Position numbers and translations under genes: made by a program
Notes under the pieces: model-generated
Told to the model about the DNA's origin: nothing
The model's input: the letters and a program-made list of their open reading frames with translations, nothing else
Databases searched by the model: none
Assembly (NCBI GenBank): GCA_029247135.1
Contig: JAQWLS010000046.1
Coordinates: forward strand, 1 to 39,278
Length of the DNA: 39,278 bases
Source: Dehalococcoidia bacterium
GTDB taxonomy: Bacteria > Chloroflexota > Dehalococcoidia > UBA2979
Direction of reading: 5' to 3'
Shown here: in pieces, positions 22,841-31,899 of the stretch
Layout of the letters: each line of letters begins with the position of its first letter
How positions within the stretch are numbered: position 1 is the stretch's first letter

Positions 22841-25114
22841 CTAATTTTGGAGACTTAACTGTGCAAAGGACTGATATAGTTTTCTCACTCCTTGTGACTC
22901 AAAAGCGACTTGGATTTCCCAGTCCGACCCGTCTTGTTTGATGTTAATGACGGTTCCTATTCCAAATCTTCCATGCCTGACCTTATCGCCAGCTTTGAAA
23001 GGTTCGATGTCATTATGATGTGAGTTTTCAGTCTTGATTTGAGACTCTCGAAGGCCGTTCCCAAGATTGTATTTCTTTCGGGTATAACTGGAATTGTAGG
23101 ATCGTGTACTTGTGACAGATTGAGCGGACGGAGTTTCTGATGTTTCAATTCCCGCATTTTGTAAATCTTTCAGATAACGGGAAGTTGATCCGCTGGTGCT
23201 ACGTCCGTATAAATATCTCGTTAGGCTTTGTGTTAGATAGAGTTGCTCACGGGCCCGTGTAATGCCGACATAGCAAAGACGTCTTTCCTCCTCCATCATT
23301 TGCTCATCATCAAATGACCTTTGATGGGGTAGTAGGCCCTCCTCCATTCCTACCAAAAACACTACAGGAAACTCTAGGCCTTTGGCGGAATGTAGCGTGG
23401 TCAGGGTGACATTTACCGACTCCTCGTTGTTCTCAGGTTGATCCACATCAGACACCAAAGCAACTTGTTCTAAAAAGAGATGGAGTGACGTTTCCTCTTC
23501 GAGCTCATTGTATTGGGCCGCAACATTTTTGAATTCTTCAATATTTTCCCATCGACTCTCGGATCGATCTGGCTGATCTTTATCTAAAGTGTTGAGGTAC
23601 GCTCTAAATCCAGTTTTTGTGACGACAGCATCGATTAATTGGGGCACATTGTTCGTATCTCTCATCGAAGCTAAATGCTCATAGACTGACGTAAAAAGCT
23701 GGATTGCTTTTTTGGCTCGACTGGTCACGCTCGGTATTCCGGGAATAGCATCTTCACTGACGAGCTTGACCGCAATCGCGACCGGAGATGTACCAGTATC
23801 AGTAGCGGTCTGTAAAATCATACTAAGTGTCTTATTCCCTATGCCTCGGGCGGGAGTGTTGACTACCCTTTGGAAAGCGACAATATCGTGCTCATTTTGG
23901 ATGAGTCTTAAATACGCCACTATATCTTTTATTTCTTTACGATCGTAGAAGCGAGTTCCACCCACAAGGCGGTAAGGTATTCCGTTTGAAATGAGTGCGT
24001 CTTCAATAGCTCGACTTTGCGCGTTGGTTCTATACAGAACACCGAACCCGTTTTCTTTCACATTAGGAGAATTCTGGTGTTTTCTGATTTCGTTAGCCAC
24101 GAACCAGGCTTCCTCATCTGCAGTACTGCTAGTTAAAAGTTGAACCGGTGCTCCCTGCGAATTATCTGTCCACAGATTTTTTTCAGTTCGTCCAGAGTTT
24201 TTGTTAATTATTATCTGAGCAGCTTCCAGAATATGACCAGTGGATCGATAGTTTTGGTCGAGGTTAATAGTTTTCGCTTCAGGAAAATCTGCGATCAAAC
24301 GATGGAAATTTTCAATATCAGCCGCTCTCCACGAATAAATTGATTGATCATCATCTCCAACTACTACTAGATTTCGTGATTTTTGCGCAAGAGCTCGAGC
24401 AATTTCATATTGCACGAGGTTAGTATCTTGAAATTCATCGACAAGCACATGTTCGAAACGATCTAGAATGAAGGAAGCTGAGTGCTCAAATTCAGTGAGC
24501 AGAGTATGGGTAAGATTCAGCAAATCATCAAAATCAACGGCGTTTGCTCGCCGCAATCGTGCATCATAAATATTTTTTATATTTATCGATAGATCATCGA
24601 GATAGCTGTCACTACCAAGTCTATAGGCCGAATCTTGGGTACGTTCCATTGTTTTTAGAGTTGAAATACGATTACGAATCTGCCGAGGTTTAAAACGATC
24701 TGGGGTGTTTAATTCTTTCATGATTGACTTAACCAAAGATTCTGTATCGTCCGTATCATAAATAACGAAATCAGAGGCTATTCCAATTGGTTCTCCAAAT
24801 TGTCGTAGTATGCGCGCACACATGGCATGGAATGTTCCTATAGCCAAACCTCTTGATTCGTCTCCAAGTATTTCATTCACCCGGTTTTGCATTTCTTTGG
24901 CCGCCTTGTTGGTGAAGGTGATCGCAAGAATATTCCAAGGTCGAATGTTGTCTTCTCGGATGAGGTTAGCTATACGTTCTGTGATGACTCGCGTCTTACC
25001 ACTTCCTGGTCCCGCGATGATTAGTGCCGGACCATCTCGATGAAATACTGCCTCCTTCTGAGCTTGATTAAGTGTGTGATATCTCGTGCTGTTCATATTT
25101 TCTGTCGGATTCAT
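22841..25114 (-). CDS. UvrD/PcrA-type superfamily 1 DNA helicase
   Basis: A 757-residue full-length SF1A helicase. Motif I is A-G-P-G-S-G-K-T near residue 33, motif II V-D-E-F-Q-D-T-N, and motif III G-D-D-D-Q-S-I-Y-S-W-R. Motif V is L-H-S-A-K-G-L-E-F and motif VI V-G-I-T-R-A-R-E. The C-terminus ends in a Tudor-like tail with G-D-K-V-R-H-G-R-F-G-I-G-T-V, as in PcrA, which contacts RNA polymerase. It unwinds DNA 3' to 5' in nucleotide-excision and mismatch repair and removes RecA or stalled polymerase. Two starts six codons apart are possible (ATG 25114 or the in-frame ATG at 25096). It is convergent with the DRTGG gene and divergent from the zinc-ribbon membrane gene. Confidence 0.95.
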   Translation of the reverse strand: MNPTENMNSTRYHTLNQAQKEAVFHRDGPALIIAGPGSGKTRVITERIANLIREDNIRPWNILAITFTNKAAKEMQNRVNEILGDESRGLAIGTFHAMCARILRQFGEPIGIASDFVIYDTDDTESLVKSIMKELNTPDRFKPRQIRNRISTLKTMERTQDSAYRLGSDSYLDDLSINIKNIYDARLRRANAVDFDDLLNLTHTLLTEFEHSASFILDRFEHVLVDEFQDTNLVQYEIARALAQKSRNLVVVGDDDQSIYSWRAADIENFHRLIADFPEAKTINLDQNYRSTGHILEAAQIIINKNSGRTEKNLWTDNSQGAPVQLLTSSTADEEAWFVANEIRKHQNSPNVKENGFGVLYRTNAQSRAIEDALISNGIPYRLVGGTRFYDRKEIKDIVAYLRLIQNEHDIVAFQRVVNTPARGIGNKTLSMILQTATDTGTSPVAIAVKLVSEDAIPGIPSVTSRAKKAIQLFTSVYEHLASMRDTNNVPQLIDAVVTKTGFRAYLNTLDKDQPDRSESRWENIEEFKNVAAQYNELEEETSLHLFLEQVALVSDVDQPENNEESVNVTLTTLHSAKGLEFPVVFLVGMEEGLLPHQRSFDDEQMMEEERRLCYVGITRAREQLYLTQSLTRYLYGRSTSGSTSRYLKDLQNAGIETSETPSAQSVTSTRSYNSSYTRKKYNLGNGLRESQIKTENSHHNDIEPFKAGDKVRHGRFGIGTVINIKQDGSDWEIQVAFESQGVRKLYQSFAQLSLQN

Positions 25115-25202
25115 TTTGGCAGAGCCTTACTTGTAAACCAAACTTCATCTAACTAGTATCCGTTGAACGCGATACCATTTGGTAGTCTTGTTTAGTGTAG
25201 CT

Positions 25203-25236
25203 AGAGTTACTTATCACAAGGATAATTGATAACTCT
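25203..25236 (+). repeat. leader hairpin before the zinc-ribbon membrane gene
   Basis: AGAGTT and ATCA pair with TGAT and AACTCT, giving a 10-pair stem with a 4-base bulge (ACTT) and a 10-base loop. It ends 18 bases before ATG 25255 and just ahead of its AAGG. It could be a leader structure; a nearby 12-base palindrome TACCA-TT-TGGTA lies at 25173-25184. Confidence 0.3.
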
Positions 25237-25254
25237 GTTGAAGAAGGTTATCTT

Positions 25255-25725
25255 ATGGGTGCTTATTTTCCATTTTTGCAAATAGCAAGTACTACAAATC
25301 TTGCGTCGGCTCTTCAGGTTGCTGGGCTGTTTCTCGCGGCATACGGTCTGTTGCTTTGGCTCGCGGTCATCGTTTGGGTCTACAGAGATATTTCGTCACG
25401 AACAAGAGATTTATTAGCACGGACATCTGCCATAATCTGGTCAATTATTTGCCCTTTTTTAGGGATCCCTATTTACTTCGTTTTGCGGCCTAGACGCAGT
25501 CTGCTAGACGAATACGAGTCGAGTCTAACCCGAGAGGCTATTTTGGCGGATCTGAGCGTCGATATTTCATGCCCAGACTGTAGTCGACTCGTCAGCGAAG
25601 AATGGACGTTTTGTCCATTCTGTCAGATCGAACTCAAGAAGAAATGCCTAAATCCACAATGTGATTCATTCATGGATTTCTCTTGGAGTGCATGCGCACG
25701 CTGTGGTACTGGTGTGGCTAGCTAA
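25255..25725 (+). CDS. small membrane protein with double zinc ribbon
   Basis: A 156-residue protein. Two hydrophobic segments (about 17-42 and 57-77) are joined by a basic loop V-Y-R-D-I-S-S-R-T, like the PLDc_N/YtkA-neighbour membrane hairpins. A cytosolic tail follows with two treble-clef-like ribbons: C-P-D-C (106-109) with C-P-F-C (120-123), and C-x4-C (131-136) with C-A-R-C (147-150). All eight cysteines are present, so two zinc ions are expected. No enzymatic motif is visible. Such tails often dock proteins or nucleic acid at the membrane. Function unknown. It is followed by a clean hairpin and the convergent thioredoxin-like gene. Confidence 0.75.
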   Translation: MGAYFPFLQIASTTNLASALQVAGLFLAAYGLLLWLAVIVWVYRDISSRTRDLLARTSAIIWSIICPFLGIPIYFVLRPRRSLLDEYESSLTREAILADLSVDISCPDCSRLVSEEWTFCPFCQIELKKKCLNPQCDSFMDFSWSACARCGTGVAS

Positions 25726-25728
25726 CGA

Positions 25729-25753
25729 GACAGATACATAAACTGTATCTGTC
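25729..25753. terminator. hairpin between convergent genes, possible two-way terminator
   Basis: GACAGATACA (25729-25738) and TGTATCTGTC (25744-25753) form a perfect 10-bp stem with a 5-base loop. It begins three bases after the zinc-ribbon gene's stop and ends two bases before the end of the convergent thioredoxin-like gene. No T-run follows on either strand, so it may protect or define 3' ends rather than act as a classical intrinsic terminator. Confidence 0.55.
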
Positions 25754-25755
25754 CG

Positions 25756-26370
25756 CTATAAAACCTCATCTAGTATCGCGTTGAGTTCACTTAGTTGAGC
25801 ATCTCGCCAACCTTGTGCTAACTCCACAGTTTTGGTTAGGTAGTTGTTTCGGGCCTCTTGCCACTCATCGGACCCTCGTTCCTTCCCATGTAACATACCA
25901 AGAAGGGGCTGCATTTCAGCATTTGCCTGATCCGCACGTTCAATCCAGTGTCCCAAATAATTGTGGTCTCTGTCATAGAGTACGACAACGGGGATTGATT
26001 CAAATTCTCCATCTTTCAAGAATTCCTCCATGATGTCTGAATTGTCGTCACGAATGAAATGTCGGACCTCCATCCCAGTTAATTCAGAGATACGGGCCAT
26101 GACAGGCAACCCTCTCCACACATCAGGGCACCAATCCTCTCCGATGCACAAGGCTTTAATCCCATGTGATTCTACGTATGTCTTAAGGGTATTTATGTCG
26201 TCGGAGTTATGTGTCCATTCGTCATAATGCATTTGGAATTTTTCTTTATTTAATTCAATTGCATCCATCCACTCCTGGAATGAACTGAATCCTTGACTGA
26301 ATCGCTCAGTAGTAACAACTGAATTTTCAGGTGTGTGTTCGTTTCTTGTTAAAGTAGAGGCCGCGCTCAT
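25756..26370 (-). CDS. thioredoxin-family protein with E-D-W-C-P-D motif
   Basis: A 204-residue protein of the Thioredoxin_9-like group. The active-site region reads A-L-C-I-G-E-D-W-C-P-D-V-W (74-85): Cys81 sits where the first thioredoxin cysteine lies, but the second position of C-x-x-C is Val. Cys75 lies six residues earlier on the preceding strand. The later V-V-V-L-Y-D-R-D region resembles the strand before the central sheet. It lacks a signal peptide and should be cytosolic. A monothiol or non-redox binding role is likely. AAAGGAGAATTT before ATG 26370 is the strongest ribosome-binding site of this region, suggesting high expression. MazG lies upstream on the same strand after 42 bases. 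Confidence 0.8.
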   Translation of the reverse strand: MSAASTLTRNEHTPENSVVTTERFSQGFSSFQEWMDAIELNKEKFQMHYDEWTHNSDDINTLKTYVESHGIKALCIGEDWCPDVWRGLPVMARISELTGMEVRHFIRDDNSDIMEEFLKDGEFESIPVVVLYDRDHNYLGHWIERADQANAEMQPLLGMLHGKERGSDEWQEARNNYLTKTVELAQGWRDAQLSELNAILDEVL

Positions 26371-26412
26371 AAATTCTCCTTTTGGTAGTCAAAAGAGTTT
26401 ATCGGATTATTG

Positions 26413-27441
26413 TTAACTTTGCACATGTTCATTTTTGGCAGCCGTAATTTTTAACCATGGTAGCCTTCTCACTGTATTCGTCGTGTTGGCTATATTCTGG
26501 TTTGTGTCGATCTCTATTTTCTTGAATTCTGCTGCGTAGTCTGAAATTGTATGCCTTAGTAATTCTTCCGCATCAAGATTAGATTTCTCAGCCAAAACTA
26601 CGGCTTCAAGGAGAAGATTTGAGATCATTTCAGTGTCTTGTCTAGGCTTCTTTACTTCTGGGATTAGCGCTCCTGCTTTGCGTGCCCTACGAATCGTTAG
26701 TTGTGCTCTACTCAACGCTGGCATAGCGCTCGGTATGGACTCAAGAATACCTTCAAATACTGTTCCAGTGAGTCCTTTCTCTTGTCTTTCCGTGGCCTTG
26801 ATTTCTTCCCACGAGTTTTTTAGTGATTCTTCAGTTTGGCTCAATGCTTTATCTGAAAATACGTGTGGATGGCGCCGGACATATTTTTTATTTGCATAAT
26901 TGACTACATCTTCAAGACTGAACTGACGATTTTTTTTTGCAACAGAGATTTGCATGAACATGTGGGCAAGAACATCGCCTATTTCCTCAAGCATCGAGTC
27001 ACGGTCATTTTTTTCAATTGCATCAACTAGCTCATAAGTCTCTTCAATTAGATATTTTTTCAGTGTATTTGCCGTCTGCGCGTTATCCCAAGGGCATCCA
27101 TCTGGTGAAAAGAGAAGTTCAATTACTCTTTGGAAACCCTCCACGGAATATGTATCTTCTTCAGCCTTTAAGGGAAATAGAAACCAAGCTATTGCCTGAG
27201 GCGGTAGCGAATCTCGAGTGCAACCGAGTATTTCGAAACTTGGTAAGATAGCCTTCGCTGTCGCGGCAGGGTGATAACGTTTTTCAATAATATTTTTTGC
27301 GTCTTCAAATTCGGGCCGTAGGATGAGAAGTTCACGCTGGGCCTGAAAGTCTGGATAGTCAGGATTGAATATCTGGAGCTGTACTGGGCGGATGTGAAGC
27401 ACTTCGCAAAGCTTATCTACAGATACTCTGGTTTCACTCAT
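26413..27441 (-). CDS. mazG: MazG nucleoside triphosphate pyrophosphohydrolase with extra N-terminal region
   Basis: A 342-residue protein whose residues 100-270 are MazG. C-P-W-D-N-A-Q-T (116-123) is followed by E-E-T-Y-E (133-137) and E-E-I-G-D (152-156), the E-E-x-x-E...E-x-x-D metal site. A second, weaker helical repeat follows. The enzyme hydrolyses NTPs to NMP and pyrophosphate, cleaning non-canonical nucleotides and affecting ppGpp levels through the pool. The first 100 residues are not MazG. They resemble the C-terminal subdomain of the tetrapyrrole methylase that precedes MazG in YabN-type fusions (L-C-E-V-L...L-Q-I-F-N-P near the start), here with the methylase N-terminal half missing. 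Rel lies two genes away. Confidence 0.88.
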   Translation of the reverse strand: MSETRVSVDKLCEVLHIRPVQLQIFNPDYPDFQAQRELLILRPEFEDAKNIIEKRYHPAATAKAILPSFEILGCTRDSLPPQAIAWFLFPLKAEEDTYSVEGFQRVIELLFSPDGCPWDNAQTANTLKKYLIEETYELVDAIEKNDRDSMLEEIGDVLAHMFMQISVAKKNRQFSLEDVVNYANKKYVRRHPHVFSDKALSQTEESLKNSWEEIKATERQEKGLTGTVFEGILESIPSAMPALSRAQLTIRRARKAGALIPEVKKPRQDTEMISNLLLEAVVLAEKSNLDAEELLRHTISDYAAEFKKIEIDTNQNIANTTNTVRRLPWLKITAAKNEHVQS

Positions 27442-27477
27442 GGCTGCAAGTATCTCATGATTATGTAAACTAAGGCT

Positions 27478-28209
27478 GTGAAAACATTTAGTAGAATCAT
27501 GTTCTTTGTGTTTATTCTGGCCGTGCCAATCTTTTGCCTGTTGTCAGTAACTCGTTTTCTAGTGTTGATGCCTTCAACATACGAACAGGCCTTGATTCAA
27601 GGGCAGGCAGAACTTGTGACAGGGATCTCTCTTGATCAACTAAGCGCAGTGAACCGAGAGATTCGTAATTATTTATTGGGATTTACTGATGCCCCACTTT
27701 GGATCAATGTAGTTACTAATGAGGGGGCATCGTTGAGTATATTTAATGACAGAGAAGTCAATCATATGGTCGACGTGCGAAATTTAATGCAGCTGTTTTG
27801 GAAAATTCATGAAGGCTTATTCATACTTATCCTCAGCAGCTTAACGATTTCATTTATCGCTTTTCGTGATGATCCGTTGCTAAAAATTGCTACCGATGTG
27901 CGGGCTGCGAGTTTGACTGGTATAGGGTTATTTGTGATTTTGGCTACTCTGATATTTACCGGTTTTGATTCGGCTTTTTATAAATTTCATGAGTTGATGT
28001 TCACGAATGACCTTTGGATATTAAACGAGTCGACTGATCGGCTTTTGCAGATGTATCCCAGGGACTTCTGGTATTGGGTGACGTTTCGACTTGCCGTTGT
28101 CACAAGTATCGTAATTGTTTTGATGTTTGGACTATCGCAGTTGTATTTAAAAATTCGAAAATCGGAGTCCAGCAGCCGATCTGAATCAATCACGCGCTGG
28201 CTTAATTAG
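27478..28209 (+). CDS. DUF1461 membrane protein, Lit-like (lipoprotein intramolecular transacylase family)
   Basis: A 243-residue protein with four hydrophobic segments (about 5-30, 105-130, 145-165 and 205-225). The loop motif F-N-D-R-E-V-N-H-M-V-D-V (89-100) and the later F-Y-K-F-H...F-T-N-D-L-W followed by M-Y-P-R-D-F-W (about 170-198) are the hallmarks of DUF1461/TIGR01906. Lit of enterococci belongs to this family and moves an acyl chain within the lipoprotein N-terminal cysteine, making lyso-form lipoproteins; His96 is a plausible catalytic residue. Whether this homologue has that activity is inference. The start is GTG 27478. The stop overlaps the convergent Rel gene by four bases. Confidence 0.75.
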   Translation: MKTFSRIMFFVFILAVPIFCLLSVTRFLVLMPSTYEQALIQGQAELVTGISLDQLSAVNREIRNYLLGFTDAPLWINVVTNEGASLSIFNDREVNHMVDVRNLMQLFWKIHEGLFILILSSLTISFIAFRDDPLLKIATDVRAASLTGIGLFVILATLIFTGFDSAFYKFHELMFTNDLWILNESTDRLLQMYPRDFWYWVTFRLAVVTSIVIVLMFGLSQLYLKIRKSESSSRSESITRWLN

Positions 28210-30461
28210 TCTTTTCTTTGAATAGTTATAATTCCTCGTACCTGCTCTAGTCTTGATAGGACGGATGTAAATTCTTCTCCACCAAGAGTCTCAAGAGTTA
28301 GTGAAATAAAAACTTTTCTGTCTTGATGTTTGCCGCTGCTAATCTCGCCGAGATTGATGCTTGCAAGAGCCAACACAGTTGTGAGATCGCTGATTAATCC
28401 CGGCCTATCCCACGCTTCAGCCACAATTCGCGCAGCATACATCTGTTCTGAGTTTGCCCAATCACAATCGACTAGTCGGGTAGAATCGGCCCGAGATGCA
28501 AGATTGCGACATTTAGTTCGGTGTACGGTTACCCCTCTGGAATGAGTTATGTAACCAACAATTATGTCTCCAGGAAGTGGGGAACAGCACTTTGCTACAT
28601 TCACGGCAATTCCACTTGCACCTAGTACACGTATGCCCGCATCAATGGACTTAACACTAGATTGAAAGTCGGCTATTGGGATGGTACTCCCAGACACTTT
28701 TCTAAGTTTCGAGTTGATTAAATTTGCTAGTCGGCTATTCAGTCGATCTTGTGAAAGTGTGCCAGCGCCGAGAGCCGCAAACATGTCATCTTGAGAAACA
28801 TAGCCCAAGGCCTTATGAAAATCGGCCGTGATGTCTCTTGTATCTAGTCCCAGTCTGCGCTTAGCTCGGTCCATGATATTGCTTCCGTATTCAGTGTTTT
28901 CAGCTTTACTCTGTTGCCGAAACCACTGCCTGACTTTTTGTTTGGCGTGGGATGTAGTGATGAAATGTTTGGTCGAGTCAAGCCAGTCGCGTGAGGGTCC
29001 CTTGCCCTGCCTATTCCTGAGAATTTCAACGCTATCGCCATTTTTCAGATCTGACGTGAGTGGAACAATGTGACCGTTCACACGAGCGCCAGAACATGAA
29101 TGACCTAAATCAGTGTGAATTCGATAAGCAAAATCGAGAGGTGTAGCTCCCGCAGGAAGTTCAAAAAGTTCACCCTTGGGCGTCGAGACGTATACCTGGT
29201 CCGAAAGGAAATCGGTTTTCAGTGCTTCAAAGTAGTCGTCAGAGGGATCTTCTTGTTGAAAAGTTAGTAGTCTTCTTATCCATGACCAGTCAGAATCATG
29301 CTTTGGGTCAGTCAAGCCTTTATATCCTGCGTGTGCCGCAACTCCAAATTCTGCAGCTTCATTCATCTCGGCCGTGCGAATTTGAATTTCAAACGGACTT
29401 GTATCTGGTTCTGACACCGAGGTGTGAAGACTTTGGTAGCCAGAGCGCCGGGGGGACGCGATGTAATCATCGAATGTGCCAGCCACCGGCTGCCAATTGC
29501 CGTGTACTACGCCTAAAACACGGTAACAATCGGCGGTATTTTCAACAACAATTCGAATTGCCAGGAGATCATTGATGTCATCGAAATGTTTCCCGCTTGC
29601 CTCGTATCTGTTTCTCTTTTCGTAAATTGAGAATAAGTTTTTCACTCTACCAGACACTTCAGATTTAATTTCGTGATTTTCGAGAATATGAGCCACTTCA
29701 TCAGTCAGTCGATCCAATGACGCCTCTCGTTCACTTCGCCGTGCGTCTAAAATTGTGGCAATTTCTGAATATTCTTTTGGATTGAGCCAGCGAAATGCTA
29801 AATCCTCTAGCCTCCATCGAATACGCCACATTCCTAGGCGCTCCGCTAATGGGGCGTATATATCTCTTGTTTCCAGTGACATAGCCAAGCGTCGTGGCTC
29901 AGGAAGAACATGCACAGTTTCCATGTTGTGAAGACGATCAGCTAATTTTAAAATGACCACTCGAATGTCTTCTGCCGTTGCGGTCAATAATTTTCTGACA
30001 GTTTCCCATTCGAGATGGATTTTACCTTCATCATTCAGCATAGGATTTGTAATTCGATTTTGAATCTCATTCACTTTTGTAGCTCCATCAACAAGCCTTC
30101 GTACGTCTAGACTGAATCGCTCCTCAATGAGCTCGAGTGAAATATCGCAGTCTTCGACGACATCATGTAATAGTGCGGCCTGTAACGTAGATAAATCCAT
30201 TTTTAAATTTGCCAGTACCCTAGCGACCGCGATGGGATGAGTTATATATTTGTCTCCGGTAAGGCGTTTTTGGCCCTTGTGGGCATCAGCCGCAAATATG
30301 AAGGTTTCTTGAAGTAATTTAATTTTGTCCGCAGCTAAATAAGAAGAAGCCTCTTTTAGTAGAATCTGTATACCCTGTGAGGGTTCAGGCTCGGACTGCG
30401 AGCGGAAAATCTGCAAATCGTCATCGACGACTCGTTTTGTCCATTGGCTGGATGTGGTCAT
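28206..30461 (-). CDS. bifunctional (p)ppGpp synthetase/hydrolase RelA/SpoT
   Basis: A 751-residue full-length Rel. The N-terminal HD hydrolase has H-K-G-Q-K-R-L-T-G-D...T-H-P and L-L-H-D-V-V-E-D (about 60-105). The synthetase domain has F-D-D-Y-I-A-S-P-R and G-Y-Q-S-L-H-T, then E-I-Q-I-R-T (about 330-370). A TGS domain beginning V-Y-V-S-T-P-K-G, a zinc-finger-like C-C-S-P-L-P-G-D and a C-terminal ACT domain follow. Both active sites look intact, so it can make and degrade the alarmone in response to starvation on the ribosome. No frameshift was seen. It is divergent from hisS across 133 bases, a pairing with amino-acid supply that makes regulatory sense. Confidence 0.94.
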   Translation of the reverse strand: MTTSSQWTKRVVDDDLQIFRSQSEPEPSQGIQILLKEASSYLAADKIKLLQETFIFAADAHKGQKRLTGDKYITHPIAVARVLANLKMDLSTLQAALLHDVVEDCDISLELIEERFSLDVRRLVDGATKVNEIQNRITNPMLNDEGKIHLEWETVRKLLTATAEDIRVVILKLADRLHNMETVHVLPEPRRLAMSLETRDIYAPLAERLGMWRIRWRLEDLAFRWLNPKEYSEIATILDARRSEREASLDRLTDEVAHILENHEIKSEVSGRVKNLFSIYEKRNRYEASGKHFDDINDLLAIRIVVENTADCYRVLGVVHGNWQPVAGTFDDYIASPRRSGYQSLHTSVSEPDTSPFEIQIRTAEMNEAAEFGVAAHAGYKGLTDPKHDSDWSWIRRLLTFQQEDPSDDYFEALKTDFLSDQVYVSTPKGELFELPAGATPLDFAYRIHTDLGHSCSGARVNGHIVPLTSDLKNGDSVEILRNRQGKGPSRDWLDSTKHFITTSHAKQKVRQWFRQQSKAENTEYGSNIMDRAKRRLGLDTRDITADFHKALGYVSQDDMFAALGAGTLSQDRLNSRLANLINSKLRKVSGSTIPIADFQSSVKSIDAGIRVLGASGIAVNVAKCCSPLPGDIIVGYITHSRGVTVHRTKCRNLASRADSTRLVDCDWANSEQMYAARIVAEAWDRPGLISDLTTVLALASINLGEISSGKHQDRKVFISLTLETLGGEEFTSVLSRLEQVRGIITIQRKD

Positions 30462-30594
30462 TCAATCATCTCTTTCACAACTAAAGTATATCTAACTAGT
30501 GCGTATTTAAGGCGAGAAAATTTAAGTGAAGATGAGCTTTGCTTATGAACGAGTTAGCATTTAGTTAATATAGAGATGCATAGACAGGTCAATT

Positions 30595-31899
30595 ATGGCG
30601 TCAGACAAAAAGAGATTACAGGCTCCTCGAGGTATGCGAGACGTCTTGCCGACAGATTCACACGTTATAAAAAAGATACGTGACGTCTGTTTCAAGATAG
30701 CCAGAACGTTCGATTACCACGAAATTGCAACTCCGTTGGTAGAGGATGTTGGAGTATTTTCTCGAACTGTCGGTGAAGAGTCAGATCTAATGCAAAAGGA
30801 GATGTATGTTTTTGAGGACCGTGGTGGAGAACCTCTAGCCTTGCGCCCCGAAAATACAGCTGGTGTAGGGCGCGCCTATATTGAGCATGGAATGAAGTCA
30901 CAGGCACAACCGGTGCGACTCTGGTATTTTGGATCTTTTTTTCGATATGATCGACCCCAGGCAGGTCGATACCGTCAGCTTACTCAATTTGGCGTCGAAG
31001 CTATAGGTTCAAAAAGCCCATTTTTAGACGCCGAGGTAATCAATCTGCAAAGTAACCTGTACGAAGCGTTGGGCTTAAAAGGTCTGCGACTCTCCATAAA
31101 CTCTATAGGGACCGGTGCGACGCGTGGGCGATTTATCGAGGCATTTCGTGCTTATTTACAAGAATTTCGAGAAGAACTTTCGCCTGACTCTCAAGGACGA
31201 CTTGTCACTAATCCGCTTAGAATTTTGGATAGTAAGTCGGAAATCGATCGTGCAATTGTTAAGGATGGTCCAAAGATCTTAGACTATTTAGATGATGACG
31301 AAACGAAGCATTTTGCTTCTGTTTTACGTGACCTCGATTCCGTAGGAATTGAATATGTGATCGATAGTTCCATAGTGAGGGGACTAGATTATTACACTCA
31401 TACGGTTTGGGAATTCGAGCCCGAAAGCGGCAGTGGGCAATCCACAATAGGTGGCGGGGGAAGGTATGACGGTCTTTTGGAGCAGTTGGGAGGAGACCCT
31501 ACGCCCGGAGTTGGGTTTGCAACAGGAATAGAGAGAATAGTTCTCAATATGGTTGCGCAAAACTTGCTCGAGGAGTCCATTCCAAAGCCAGATATTTTTA
31601 TCGTTCCAGTTAGTGAGCTTGGCCATGAAATGTTGGTTGGAGTTACGAATGAGTTGAGGAAATTAGGCGTGTCTGTCCGATCGGGTGAATTAGGTAGATC
31701 TGTGAAAGCATTGATGCGCGCGGCAAATTCAAGTGAAGCAGCCATAGCCATATTGGCTGGCGACTCTGAGGTTGCGGCCCGCAAGGTGACTGTAAAGTAT
31801 CTTCGAGAATCTGACAGAACAATTGGTGATGTCAAAGTTGAATTAAGCGAATTGGCGTCGTTAATCCAAAAAGCCTTGTATTTGGATATGCCGTCCTGA
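30595..31899 (+). CDS. hisS: histidyl-tRNA synthetase
   Basis: A 434-residue class II synthetase. The start G-M-R-D-V-L-P, motif 2 with F-R-Y-D-R-P-Q-A-G-R-Y-R (about 116-127), the histidine-specific R-G-L-D-Y-Y-T-H-T-V-W-E-F (about 262-274) and motif 3 G-V-G-F-A-T-G-I-E-R-I (near 310) are present. The C-terminal anticodon-binding domain follows to the end. It charges tRNA-His with ATP and histidine. It heads a four-gene operon: its TGA overlaps the ATG of the MBL-fold gene by one base, then signal peptidase and pyrE follow. No T-box or leader attenuator was recognised in the 133-base gap before it. Confidence 0.96.
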   Translation: MASDKKRLQAPRGMRDVLPTDSHVIKKIRDVCFKIARTFDYHEIATPLVEDVGVFSRTVGEESDLMQKEMYVFEDRGGEPLALRPENTAGVGRAYIEHGMKSQAQPVRLWYFGSFFRYDRPQAGRYRQLTQFGVEAIGSKSPFLDAEVINLQSNLYEALGLKGLRLSINSIGTGATRGRFIEAFRAYLQEFREELSPDSQGRLVTNPLRILDSKSEIDRAIVKDGPKILDYLDDDETKHFASVLRDLDSVGIEYVIDSSIVRGLDYYTHTVWEFEPESGSGQSTIGGGGRYDGLLEQLGGDPTPGVGFATGIERIVLNMVAQNLLEESIPKPDIFIVPVSELGHEMLVGVTNELRKLGVSVRSGELGRSVKALMRAANSSEAAIAILAGDSEVAARKVTVKYLRESDRTIGDVKVELSELASLIQKALYLDMPS

